From Bryopsis sp. KO-2023 (taxonomy: Eukaryota; Chlorophyta; Ulvophyceae; Bryopsidales; Bryopsidaceae): DNA of 64,000 nucleotides. A model generated the notes under the pieces. That model did no database searches, was not told the DNA's origin, and saw nothing but the letters and a program-made list of their open reading frames with translations. Numbering within the stretch: position 1 is the first letter of the stretch; each line of letters begins with the position of its first letter. The position numbers and the translations under genes are program-made. Where the stretch lies: NCBI GenBank assembly GCA_030272585.1, contig BSYQ01000006.1, positions 873,001 through 937,000 on the forward strand, written 5' to 3'. Shown here piece after piece: positions 9,223 to 22,100 of this stretch.

Positions 9223-12200
9223 ATGTGGCGTGGGTTCGTGGTGTTTGCGCTGCTGGTTGCAGCTCAGATCACAGCCAGCGCAGCCCAAAACAGTTCTGGT
9301 GACCAAAGCTTTGTTTCATTGGGGGGTGCGAACGGGTCGTTGAATTGGAGTTCACGCGAACAGGGCTTGCACTAGGGTTGAGGAGAGCTCTGAGGTAGAT
9401 CAAACCTAAAGCAGTCGCCGTTTCGATTCAGATGTTGCGGCTCCACGATGCAAGGACGTGCGAAAGCTGCTGAGTTCCATGGATTCCATAACGCTTGATA
9501 TCGAAACACTGGCTGCCATCGATGGTGGCCTTCAGCGCGTTTTGGACTGTGTGCCCGAACGCGCAGCCGTCCAGTTCAACCTGTCGGAATTGGAGCTCGA
9601 CGATACCCTCAAGATTGATCGCCCTGTTTCAATCGAAGGATCGGCCGCCTCCGTTCCCTGTTTGGACGACAACACACAGCCGACCATTGACATCAGGTCG
9701 GGGGAGGATCCTAACGCTGCTCGATGTCTAAAATGCTTCTAGATGGGAGTGGCTTTAGCACCATATGCATTCATGTATTGTTGTGGCTTTCCTTCCAGGT
9801 CCAATGATGTGCTGGTTGCTGGGTTTTCCTTTGTCGGGTGCAATCTCAACAGCACATCAGGGCTGATTCAAGTGAAAGGAGCTGAAAATGTGACTTTGAC
9901 AGACATAGTGTTCCAAAGCAATGTGAACACCAAGGGACCTTCATGTGCTTCAGTGATCGATTCCACCATTGAGATACAAAATACTGCAGCAAAAAACAAC
10001 GTGGGGCTGTATGGAGGTGTCCTGTCCATTGCGGAGGGATCTGGAATTGCTGTTATGAACTCTTCTTTTGAAAACAACCATGCTACTCAGCGAGGCGGAG
10101 CAATTCACATACACAATTCTGACCTCAATTTGTCGAGTTGTCGCTTCTTTGAAAACTTGGCAGTTGATGGCGGAGGAGCAATGTTTGCTGTGGTACGCCA
10201 ATGGGTGGAGAGATGAGCAAATCTTTCCCGACATCAGTTGTCAGAAAATCTGTGCGTTCAGTTGTCTTGAAGTGCATTGATAAAGTTTGACTAATTCAAT
10301 GTTAGGGCGAGAAGGTGTCTAAATTGCGCATGAAGAATGTGGAATATGTTGGGAATCGGGCGTATGGCAATTATAAGGACGGCTTGAATTGGAGAGTAGG
10401 AGGGGGAATAGCCGTGCTTGGACCGAAAGTGAAAGCAGAAATATCTGAAGTGACATTTATGAACAATTCGGCCACCGATTTGGGGGGTGCTATTAGTGCC
10501 TATAATGGAACCAAACTTTCCATTCAGAACAGTGCTTTCATTGAAAACCATGCAATTCAAGGTGGTGCAATCTATGTGGAGGTGAGATTTTTGTCGGAAG
10601 TGTGTTCAGCTGTACTTGAAACCAGTTGATTTGCATGTAATTTGATGTCTGTTTGTTTGTTTGATTTGCATGATGCAATCTCGAAGAATGGATGTATTGC
10701 AGGCAACATTTTTCTCTTGTGTTATGTTTTCAGAGTTCTCTTCCCAATGTGACTAATCTAGTAGTCGATGGATCTTATTTCACGAGAAATTATGCAAATG
10801 ACAGCTTTGAGGTGGTTTCTTCGATGGGAGGTGCCATTGCAATGCTTTTCAATGGAACCGATGCCACGCTTAAGGACAGCAGTTTCATTGAAAACAAAGC
10901 TGGGTTATCTGGAGGAGCTGTGGCAGGTGCTCAATCAAGAAAGATGAACATTGTTGGGTCCAAATTTCTTGGTAATCGAGTGCTGTCCAATACAAGCAAG
11001 GTGAGCCCAGCAAACGTCACTGGGAACTTTCAGATGTTTGGTGAATGACCGCTAGAAGACGTTTTTGGGCCTGTAACAATGTTCCCACATATTCAGAGGT
11101 GCACTCCATACTCCATATTTCCATTCTTTCAGAAGTGTACTGATGATTCCAGTGCTCTTCATAGTTGTGCTTTTTTTTCACACAGAGTGCTCCGGTGGAA
11201 AGTGGAAAGAAGCTTCTTCTGAAGACGGGAGGGGCGGTGACTTTGGTGAATGTTCCTTTGTTCTCAATTGTGGAATCAAACTTCATCCAAAATGTGGCAG
11301 TTAGAGGCGGCGCCCTTTTTGTGGATGTAAGATTAAGTTTTCTAGTGTTATTGACCACCAATTTAAACAGCAATAAATTTATTGTTGTTCCCAGATGCTC
11401 TGAAAAACTTGATAGGGCTGTTGTACAATTGATTGTGTCCTGGCTGGGCAGTTTATCCAAAAAAGAAACCTCTGAAGGCCAGAACTCTTCCCTGCATCCG
11501 AGCACAAGAAAAGAAACCAGTGGGAAAACATGAATCTTCAAGAATTTGAATTGCCCTTGTGTCTGACTGCACGAGAAGCCACTACTGTGTGTACATTTCC
11601 AGGAATTCATGGAGTTGGTATCTTGATTCAAAATTTTGAAAGCGACCAATTGTCTGTTTGATATGTCCAAACTGACGGTTTTCTTCCTTTCATTTGGTTG
11701 CAAGAGTGTTGACGTGAAAAACCCGTTATTGAGAATCATCGGGTCAACATTTGAAGGAAATTCTGCTGCTGGCAACTCTTCTCATTCTGATGGAGGGGCA
11801 TTTGCCCTGTTTGGAGAGGAATTGAAGTGTTACATTGAGAAATCGATGTTCAGAAAGAATGGGGCAGATATTAGTGGAGGTGCTATTTATACTGTGGGGA
11901 TTTCTCGGTTTAAGGTTTCATCATCTTATTTTATTGAGAACATTTGTGAGGTGCCCTCCCCCGTCCCAAAGGTGAGGTGGTTTTCAACTGTGCCATAATA
12001 TTTTCACGACTAATTTTTTAATTATGTGAATAGTTCTCGACCGCTATCCCTTTCTCATAGGGTGTTCTTTCAAAAAGATCGCAGTTCATGCTCATGCTGG
12101 TGAATTCAATTGTTCCTGCTATTTGTTTGGAAATTCTGAATCACCTGGAATTATACTGAGAACATATTATTGTAGACAACAATTAATAGATCACCTGGGG

Positions 12201-15200
12201 TGACCTGTCGGCTCGGCGATTTTCGTAATTGCTTTAATCTACCTTCAATGGGTATTTGTTTTTGTTTTGTTTTTTGTATTCCTGAATCACAGACGCCATG
12301 TCGCTTATTAGACAGTGCACAATTAATCCGAGGCTTAAAAAAATTGGGGAATCAGACACAGTCCTTTCACAGTTTTTTAAGCATGCATGCTAGTATATCT
12401 AAAACCAAAAACGGAACAAACTCCAAAACAAAAATGAAATTTGTTTTCTGAAAGAGAATATTTTTAGCGTTTTTTGGACAGGACATTCATGATTTGTTTG
12501 CCAGAGAAGGAGGAGCGATTCGTCTCAACAATGTATCTGAAAGTATCATTCTTGAGTCCACTTTTGTTCGCAACGGAGCAGTTTCTGGTGGAGGAATAGC
12601 TGCCCTGGTGGGTAAACTTTTCCGCAGAAAAAGTATCAGGGCACCTTTTCACTGTTAACAGTAGACCCACTCAAAAATTCAGGGTAACAGCCAACTCATG
12701 GATCAAATGAAGAGTTTCCTGGTGCGATAGAACATTTGATATGTCTGACAATTGTGTTGGATCATGCCATGCTCTCCAAAGTTGTTGCATTCCATAGGGA
12801 GGGCAAAAAATTGATTTAGTTGAAGAAGGGTTGGGGAAAAAAAAAGCGCGACGGTGAAAACTTTTGAAAAATCATTGCACGAATAAGTGCTTCTCAACTG
12901 ACAGGAAAACGCAACATGGTGTTCACATATCAGTGAAAGGTTTGCATATGATGCGTTGTGATGCATCGTTTGTCGGTTGAAATTATGTGAAGACCAACAT
13001 TCAGACTGACAATTTTTTTTGTGGTTTTTCTTTTTCACACAAAGCATCTCATCGTGATTTCTGATTGATTTTCCTGTACTTTTCAGGATACAAACTTGCT
13101 CATTAAAGAGAGTAGCTTCGAAGACAATGTCGTGACGCTGTTTGGAGGGGGGATTTCTTTGCAGGTCACTAATACAACCATTTTTAACTCAAATTTCACG
13201 AGAAACACCGCGATTGTTGGGGGAGGGGGGGCAATTGACTCCACCATTGGTTCCAGGCGAAAAAGTTCTGTTGGAGAAGTAAGCAGATGTAGGACCATAA
13301 TGGAAACTCATCTTTTTGTGTTCGCATCTTGTGTTAGCATATCAACAGCTGAAACGTCTTTTGCTCCGAATCCTTCACATCGAACAAACTATATTTTGCT
13401 TTGTGGGTTGCTTGTGACAATCAGACAATTGATGTTATGGGAATAGCTTGGATCATTATAATAGGAAAGTGACATCTCCTTCACAATGGAATTTGGGTTG
13501 CTTGTGTCAACATTTTCAAATTTTCATTTTTTCATTTTTAATTTCATTTGATTTTTATATGTTTGGGATTGCCAACATGAATTCAGGAGAGATTGTTCCT
13601 TATAACCAAGAGTGTAGCGTTCAAAGACAACTTTGCGGACGACAGGGGAGGCAGTGTTCAGTTGTTTGGTGTGGACCTGGCAATGGAGGACAGTCTGTTT
13701 CGAAACAATTCTGCAAAAAAATCAGGAGGAGCCATAAATATCATTCAACGTGAAGTAAGGGATTTTGTTGCAGTGTTTGTATCCGTATGCTCCATGAAAC
13801 TGTTTTGATGGTTGTGATAAAAAGTGAACGATCTTGCAGGCTTTTGCCCCAATTGCAACAATCAAGACTACGAGTTTCATAGGAAATGGAGCTGATCTTG
13901 GTGGAGGCATTTATGTGCAGAATGCAGATCTGTCTCTGTCTGACTGTGCCTTTGAATCTAATCTTGCCAGAATTGGGGGTGGAGCATTGTTTTGTGAGGT
14001 AAGTAAATAAAGAAGCAAAATGATCCTGGTTCCGGAACATCATTTGAACTGCGACTGCCAGAAGCAGGAAGACACTGTTGTGTTCTCCACAATGATTCTT
14101 GGTGTTATATCGCAAGTCGTTGATTCTTTCGATTGATTTGGATGGGTATTATTCATTTGTTTTGAAGAAGACTTGCAGGATCTTTTAATATCTTCTTGGT
14201 TAAGATGGCCAAAAACAAGTGTTTTCGCACACAGAGGCAAGACCAAAGTTTCTTACTTAGAACATCAGCTGATTGAGAAGGCGATGAGCTGGATATTCAT
14301 GCCACTGTTCAAGTACAGTTTTACAGTGTGTGTATGTGTGTGTTCCTGTATCGTTCATGCTAATCTGTATTTCTCAAAGCCTTTCCTTTTTTTACCTATT
14401 TTGTTGAAGGATCTGAGCAGCAATTTGATATTCGCCAACAAGGATTCAATCATCACAGTAGAGTTCTCAAACTTCACTGAGGACGAGGCTGGAAAGCATT
14501 CAAAGGGCAATCGAGCTGCTGGAGTGGAATCCGTCACTAGCAAAGGTGGAGCAGTGGCAATATCTGGACTGGGTTTGATCTCAGCATTCAAAAATTGTAA
14601 ATTTTCAAAAAATGTGGCGGGAAGCGGAGGAGCTATTTATGTTCAAGATGTGCAGAAAATGACTTTGGAGGACTCCACTTTTCGGATGGGGAAAGCGCTT
14701 GCAGGAGGAGCACTGGCAATCATCAACACAGGAATTGTCGTGAACAACGTGAAGTTTATCGGAAACTCTGCCAGATCAGGAGGTGCTGTTTCCTTCACCC
14801 AGGTTGGCAGTATTATATTTCTTTCCGAGCCTGAATTGAGGGCGTCGATCAAACTAGCTCATTTTGTGGACAATGCTGCAATGGAAGGCGGTGGGGCCAT
14901 CGATCTGAGAGAGATGAGTTTTGAATGTGAATCGTGTCTTTTCGATTCCAACAGTGCTGGGTTTGGAGGGAATGGAATTGGATCCGGAGGTGCCATCAGG
15001 GCACTACCAGCCTCAAATTTGACCCTCATAAATTCATCAATTATCAACTGCATGGCAACATGGTCTGGCGGAGGGGTGTCTCTCGAGGATGCGATTTTCC
15101 ATGGTGAAAATCTTACCATCAAAAACAATACTGCCATTGAAAACGGAGGTGGTCTTGCAATGCACCTTTCTGCCCAGACCAGCAACCAATTGGCTCCTTG

Positions 15201-18200
15201 GAGATGCAAGTCTTGTAGCATTCAGGGAAACCAGGCGAAAAAAGGAGGTGACAATTGTTAACAATTCTTGCAAGAAGAGCGCCACGACAGTGGATGAATT
15301 TTTGAACTGAACAAGTCTCGTCCTGGTGTTGGATGATTTTTTAGATGTTCGAAATCATTCGTATTGAATTGCTCGTATCCAGGCGGACTCCATGTTTCAG
15401 CAGAGGAGGCAACCCAGCCAAATTGCCAAGCTTTGGGACCCACCCTCTTTGTGGAAAATAAGCTGGCAGATTGCGAGGGCTCCCTTGAGATACCCACTTT
15501 GCCAGAACCTGAAGTGCACCTTCACAATGCAGTGTTTGGAGGCAACAATGCGGAGGATTCCGGGTCTGACGTATTTCTTAGCAACTTCAAGAATAATGTG
15601 TGCTGTGATGACCAGTGCTGGAGCGTGGCAAGCGCACCAGATGAGGGTGTAGAAAAATGTGGATTGGGTGAAACTTTGCAAAGGGATGGGAGAAGTCTAG
15701 GTCCCCTGGGAACAATATTCGAATCAGTGTCGATATCCCCTTCTGGAGTACCAAATCATGCCAGTGGTGAAGAGCTTCCAGCCATCAAGGTCACCCCCCT
15801 TGATTCCTTTGGCCAGATTGCCATGGACAACATGACTCTGAGAATTGAAGTTGCAACTCCTGGAGGGGGGCTGTTTGGTAGCCCTGTTACTAGTGAAGGC
15901 GTGTTGATGAGGGGGACTACCACTGTGACTGGAGTGTTTATGAGGGCATTACCTGACTACTACAATTTGTCCTTCAAGTTGACCTCAGAAGATGGGAAGA
16001 GAATTGTGGCAGAGCTTTTAACAGTAGAGATCCGTGAGTGTGTCATCGGGGAGGTGTCCAGAGAGGAAGGCCTGCGATGTGACAGATGTGATGACAATTT
16101 TTTCAGCTTCAATACAACTGATGAGACTTGCACACAATGTCCAGAGGGGAAAGCTAAATGCTCCGGAGGCACATTGGTCCCCTTGGAGGGGTTTTGGCAT
16201 TCTGATTTTCGTTCAGCCCACGTCCATGCATGTTTGACTGAAGAAGCATGCACCTACCCGAATCGTACCAACGCTCTTTTTGCATTCAACTTGAACTTCT
16301 CCGGGGAGTATCCGCAATGTGCACAGGTAATTGTGGAAATGATGTCCTGGAATTCCTGGAAATTTCGAAATTTCCTGTGGTCTCTTGGAAAATGAGGTGA
16401 TGTTTCATAAATTTCTGGCGGCAGGGATACAGTGACATGTTGTGTGGGAGCTGTGATACATCACATGGGAGGAGTCGCTTCAAATGCACAGAATGTCAAG
16501 GGGGGGTGCCTGCTGGCTTGGGACTTGGTGGTGTCATGCTGGTGTTAGCAGTTTTGTCCCTGATATATGTTAAAAGTGCAGCAAAGTATTCTCAAGGAGT
16601 GCTTGGAGAACAATCAGATGTTGTGAGTGCAAGCAGTGCTGTTCCATCTGGATCGCATGGTGGGTTTGACCTTCCAGCATTCATCCTCGGTGAGATTCCA
16701 AATCAAGAGGTCCAGAGACCACACCAGAATGCCCCGCCAAGAAAATCCTCTGACATTTTCAAGGTGACAGCCCAGCCAGCACATGTTTCAAAGAAAGCTA
16801 TCAAGCTGTCTGTCAATTGAGAGACAAGAAACTGTTAATGCCTGTGGCCTTGTTTTGTCTTCCAGATCCTTGTGAATTTTTTTCAAGTGACGGGATCTGC
16901 TGCAGCCATAAATGTGGATTGGACTCGAAGCATGCTGATGCTGTTCGCCTTCTGGGGTGAGTTTGCTGTCACCACGAGCAGCCAATGTTTCGCAAATGCT
17001 TCTGCAGTATTAGTTAACACCAACCGTTTTTATCTCTCTTCTATATTCTGGGAATATGGCGTTCTTCAACGAGTGGCCATTTATTCGTGTGCAGATTCCA
17101 TCTCAGGAGTGGCCGATAGCAACAGTTTCTTTTCATTCGAGTGTGCATTTTCACCGGGGGAAACAAATCTGCCCAGATCCATCCAGACATCTGCTGTCCT
17201 AGCAATTGTACCATTCATGGTCTGGGCTACGTTGGCAGTGGTGCATTACGCCCATGCATTGAGGAGCAAGAAATCATTCCAGGAAATCAAGCTTTGGTCT
17301 TATGTTGCACTTTTGGCTGTGCAACAGGCATCCTATATCAGGTGGGTTTTTCTCCATACTTCAAAGCCTTGTTGAAATGTGTTCAAAACTTCTTAATATC
17401 AAACTGCCGGGCATCAAGCTGCCAGGCCTTTCTTTGTTGCAATACATGATGGGTGAACAACATATTTTCTTAGTCATTGACACTTATCTTCCTTGAGATG
17501 CTGTTGCATTTGTGGGTCGTTTCATATTCCTGCACACCACGACGGCTGTTGGTGTATTGCAGTTTATGGCTCTTTGAATATGCTTGCAGCGTAACGAGGA
17601 CACTTGTTCGGATTTTTTACTGTGTGGATGTCAGCCCCGTGGAAGGTTTGTTCTGGGTCCAAGACACCAGCGTACGTTGCTACAAGGGATCCCATGCATA
17701 CCTTGTTGGCTTTGTTGGGGCACCTGGCTTGTTGCTTATCTCGATAGGATTCCCGGGATGGCTGCTGTTCAAGCTCACCCGGAGTGCAGAGGTCCTTGAA
17801 AAGGAGGAGGTGGTCAGGCAATACGGCTCCTTGTACAAAGCATACAAAAAGAACGTGGCAGCTTGGGAAGTTGTCATTTTGCTCAGAAAAGCCTTGCTTG
17901 CTGCGGTGGTGGTGTTCGGCCGAACTTTGGGGAAAGGGGTCCAAACCAATCTTGCACTCTTCATCATGATGGGTTCTATCATGTTGCAGATGTATTTCCA
18001 ACCGTTTTTGGAATCAAAGCTTAATTTTCTGGAGCTAGGATCTTTGGCGATTTCCACCCTGGCATTTATGATTGGGAATCTGGTGGATCAGCCGGAAATG
18101 ACTCATGGAGGGAGAGTGGCCACGGCAGTCATCTTTATCGGCATAACTGGCATTTATATCGCATACAGTCTGAAGCAGATATTTGATGTGGCTTTTGTGG

Positions 18201-18382
18201 AGCTCCGTGAATGGATGGAAAATGGAAATTCAGGGAGTCCATTGCCAACTAGCAATTTTAAACTTATGATGACTGCAATCAAGACTCAAGTAAAAAAGAT
18301 AAAGATCGCGCTGAACAAAAAAAGGGCAGCATGTGTGAGAAGCTTTCCTTCATGTTTGTCTTGTGAAATGACGAAACATTAG
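9223..18382 (+). CDS. Gene C: beta-helix surface protein with multi-pass membrane domain
   Basis: Complete 17-exon model of 1860 aa. Exons: 9223-9298, 9432-9696, 9799-10192, 10306-10581, 10734-11000, 11186-11326, 11705-11971, 12482-12607, 13087-13278, 13587-13754, 13840-13998, 14410-15247, 15383-16326, 16425-16763, 16866-16956, 17095-17341, 17590-18382. All junctions are GT-AG and keep the frame. Residues 1-22 form a signal peptide. Residues about 35-115 are a cap with DRPVSIEG, typical of beta-helix starts. Residues about 115-1056 are Pmp-like coils with repeated GGAI turns and many N-glycosylation sequons. Residues 1056-1400 are Cys-rich (CDRCDDNFF, CTQCPEGKAKC). Then about eight hydrophobic segments run from residue 1400 to 1795, with the RQYGSLYKAYKKN loop. 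The likely role is a cell-surface adhesin, sensor or TRP-like channel; this is inferred from architecture only. Confidence 0.85.
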
Positions 18383-19165
18383 TCTTTGTTTTTCCTTTTC
18401 TCTTGAAAATCTAAAAATAATTTGGCAATTGATCGTTTAAATTGTGTTTGGTGGTTCGTTCAACTTTGACAAAAGACGTTGTTCCTTTCAGTTTTTTCAA
18501 AATCCAGAAATATTTCAAAGATTGATTTCTGAGTTGGGTTTGTTTAAGGGGTTGTGGATGTGTTGCCCATCCACATTTGTGCTACAGGGCACAAATTTGT
18601 ATTTGTATTTTTGAACATATTTAATTGCCCAGTTGTTTCTCCGGACGGTGTCTCAAGACGTCTCAATCCATGTGTGTACACTCCTTCGGTTTGGACTGTG
18701 CAAAAAACTGGCGTACCATGGCTGTAATTCCCGTTCGGATCAACCCAGAACTCATATCTTATTTTAAACCAGGCAAGCCCGTGAGAATGACCCCAGTTGC
18801 ATTAACATAACCGGCCATTAGGACCGCATCTCTGGATGTGGCTTTGTCAGTAGTGTAGTGTTTTACACCCATAATTATTTGGCTGCTTGGGATGGAGACC
18901 TGCACAGCCACTTGAGGACTTGACACAGTCTTGAAAATTCCAATATATGTCAAGTGTGCATTGCACATTACATTTTTTTAATTGAAACGGAAGGAACTTG
19001 TGCATCTGAACACCGCAAATCCGCATGCCCACAGACCAACCCCCATACTCTTGAAGCCCGCTTTCTTGGAAATTTATGTTGGTTACAAGCATATGTACCA
19101 TTATCTACTACACCATCCCTGTTCTCGTTTTCCCCTGTGAGCAACTCAATACCTCTTAGCTGTCT
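18383..19165. other. Intergenic region with the 3' element shared by genes B and C
   Basis: A 28-nt stretch at 18571-18598, about 190 nt after the gene C stop, is the exact reverse complement of 7162-7189 beyond pseudogene B, and similarity extends a further 20 nt or so on the gene side. It probably belongs to the 3' UTR or terminator of this gene lineage. No convincing gene is seen in the rest. Confidence 0.5.
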
Positions 19166-22100
19166 CTACACAGCTTGCGCCCTTTGATCCAATGGCCTCC
19201 ATCCTGGAAACATGAAGAATACATCTAGGAAATCACTTATAACAAGTGGCATGCATTCCAACTCCTCAAAAATGCACCAGATGGTTGTGGAACCTAATAA
19301 GGTCGTTGCAAGCACAAGCAAAGGCAAAGCCACAAACAGGATCGAGGAAATGTCAAGTTGCTGCAATAGATCCATTGGTGCTGTGGTGTTCATCTTAGGC
19401 AATGTTATATACTTGAATTGGCTGGCTGTGGTTCACCTCAGTGGAAACATGGATTTCCACTTCAGAGAAATTTCTGATGGCATTTAATTCTTCGTGGTTG
19501 CGATATGGCCGTGGATCAGCCGGTCCCAATCGACTGGATTCCAAAGATCTCTTCAAATCCCCCAAACTGTCCAAGGGCTTTTTTGATGGGGAAGCTGCCG
19601 AGCAGTTGGTGTCTGAATGTCTGGATTCTGCTGCTCTTTTCAGCAAAGTTTGAGCATCCAGAAGGGCTGCTTTGGAACGATGTGACAGTGTGACACCCTT
19701 CTCCCCTGTCAGAAAAAAAACCCTGCTTCAGCAACAGTTCTTCTCTTTGCATCTTTCAATTAGTTTTTTTTTCCAATACAAAAAAGTAAGTTTTTTTTTG
19801 GGGGGGGGGAGCTCATTGAGTGAGTTTTCAGAGAACACCTTTCTGATGCCAACCGCTGGTGTTTCCTAGAGCATTTTCTAAATTTGAATTTCAGTTAATG
19901 TACCTTACGATATCCTGATATTTTTAGTCATCAATCCTTTCGTATCATCAACATTTTTTTTGCTTTCAGTTTTCACCTCTTTGAAAGAAAAGAATAAAAA
20001 ACAGAAAAAGTGCATTTCAGTTTTTGCTTACCCTGCCTAGGATCTATCAGCTCAGCCAATCCTGACCACTCGAACACCCCATCGGATTCCTTGGGAGCAG
20101 CCTTTTCGGATGATATTTGATATTTTCCGCTTCGTCTTTTTGGTGGAGACTGAGGTGTCCTCAATCCTTTCAGAATGGTCGAGTTTTCCTTTTCTGCAAT
20201 GCTGTCTGGCTCTTCTATCGGCACCATTGAAAACCCGTCCTTTGTGTCGACGCAGGACTGCGCAGCCGCTTTTCTGTTTTGTGCTCCATCGACTGACATA
20301 CATCAAAGCACATCAATTCCAGTGATAAACAAAAATCCAGTGCAAATCAAGGATTCAAAAAAATTGAAGAAATCAATTTCCAATTCTCACCCCCCACCCC
20401 CCCCCTCCCCCCCCCTCCCCCCAAAAAAAAACTCTAAAGAAAATACCTCAGTTAGAAGATTATTTTCATTTGAAAGAAAAAATATAAGCTTTTAGATTAC
20501 CTGTCGGAGCAATGCACATCATTTTTTGCAAATGTTCGCATAAACCGTTGCTGTCAGGCCCCCCTTTCTTCAGGAAAGAATCTAACTTGGAAGTAGCTTT
20601 CTTCATCTTTTTAGCAAACCCTGCGCATAATCAATGCAGCACTACTGAATCTCCGGTGACTAAAACCCCTCTTGATCGTGCTTTTTTGACCACCGATAGA
20701 GATTTCCTATTTATACCACAAGGTGTTTCGTTTCATTTTGCGGCAATTTTGCCCAACAAAAATAGCATTACTAATATACACGAACCTATGAACTCACATC
20801 TTCCCTAGCACAGAGCAGACTGTAGAATATACCAGAAAAACAACAAATATTTTCCACAACACTAACCTGCAATACCAATCACTCTTCCATGCAAAGCCAA
20901 GAAAAATCAAAAAGTGCGAGATCCCTCAAAAACAAAAAGTGTGAGAATCCTACCACTGGCATCCTCCATGGGGGGATGAACATTGCCAGTGTGTTCGAAA
21001 CAAACCAGCGCAGTCGTTCCACGTTTTTCTCCGAAGACTCTTGCAAACGTGCTGCTGCCATCACCCCTTCATATATCGACCAAACTTGCGTTTTTTCAGA
21101 AACTTCCAAGGAGATATTTCGCATGTCATCAAAGTACCTTGGTCATATTGATAAAACCACGCAGGAATGTAACCAGAACTACCTGGGGCCCCCTGTAACT
21201 GAAAACCTAACCACGTGAAATTTGCCAATTCAGAAGATGTGGCTAATTTTCTCACTTTGGGTGGCCAGAGTGCAATGCGACACGTTGGTTGAAAAAGTCT
21301 TTTGCCGTTTTCGAGTCGATGAAGAAGCCATTTCCATGGCAAAGCACCCAAGCCATGAATTTCAACTCTTCCGCATCGATTTCTGTGTCCATTTCGATTT
21401 CCACGACGTTTCCACTAAAGAAACAAATCCTGCCATTAGTCAGTCAGTCCTCAAGGTGTTTGAGGTGCTCGTCCGATTGCTCCTTTTTTTTTAAATTGAG
21501 TTTTGGCACCGAGGGGAAAAAAAGAAAGCACTAAAAAGGCCAAAAAAAAAGGCAGAAAATAACAAAAAAGCACTCACTCGTGAAGGATGATGAAATCCTG
21601 ATGTTTGGAAGCTCTCTGCATTTCAGTTCAAAATGTTTGTCAGTTCAATGTTTTCCAACTCCAGAAAACAACACAATCGACCCACTCAAATAAATCCCCT
21701 TTGTCGAAAAGATCATCACAAGAAAACGGAAAAAGAATTTGGAGGGGGTGCGGGGAAGACTGGCAAGCCACATCTTGCAAGACTCGAGTACAGAGAACGA
21801 TACCAATGTTGGGAGTGAAATTATTCACGATCATTTCGAAATGCATCCCCAACTCACTTGCAAAACGCTGAACTCCTCCTTTATTTCGTTTTGGAGTTTT
21901 TGAGGAACATGGCGTATTGGAGTTTTTCCCTAGAAGAGCCCAACGCCAATGTAAGATATAAATTCGACACACAAAATCGATTCTGCTGCCGAAAAATAAT
22001 GATTGTTTGCTCCACCAACAAATTTTCCATGAAGTGGCAATCATGCAATGTAGCTATTTTTCTCCAGGTCTGTGATTTTTGACATTTTGGAGCATCAAGA

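Noticed and set aside
9223..18382. Bacterial contamination, because of Pmp-type repeats
   Set aside because: Sixteen GT-AG introns, neighbouring eukaryotic genes and the polytopic tail exclude it.
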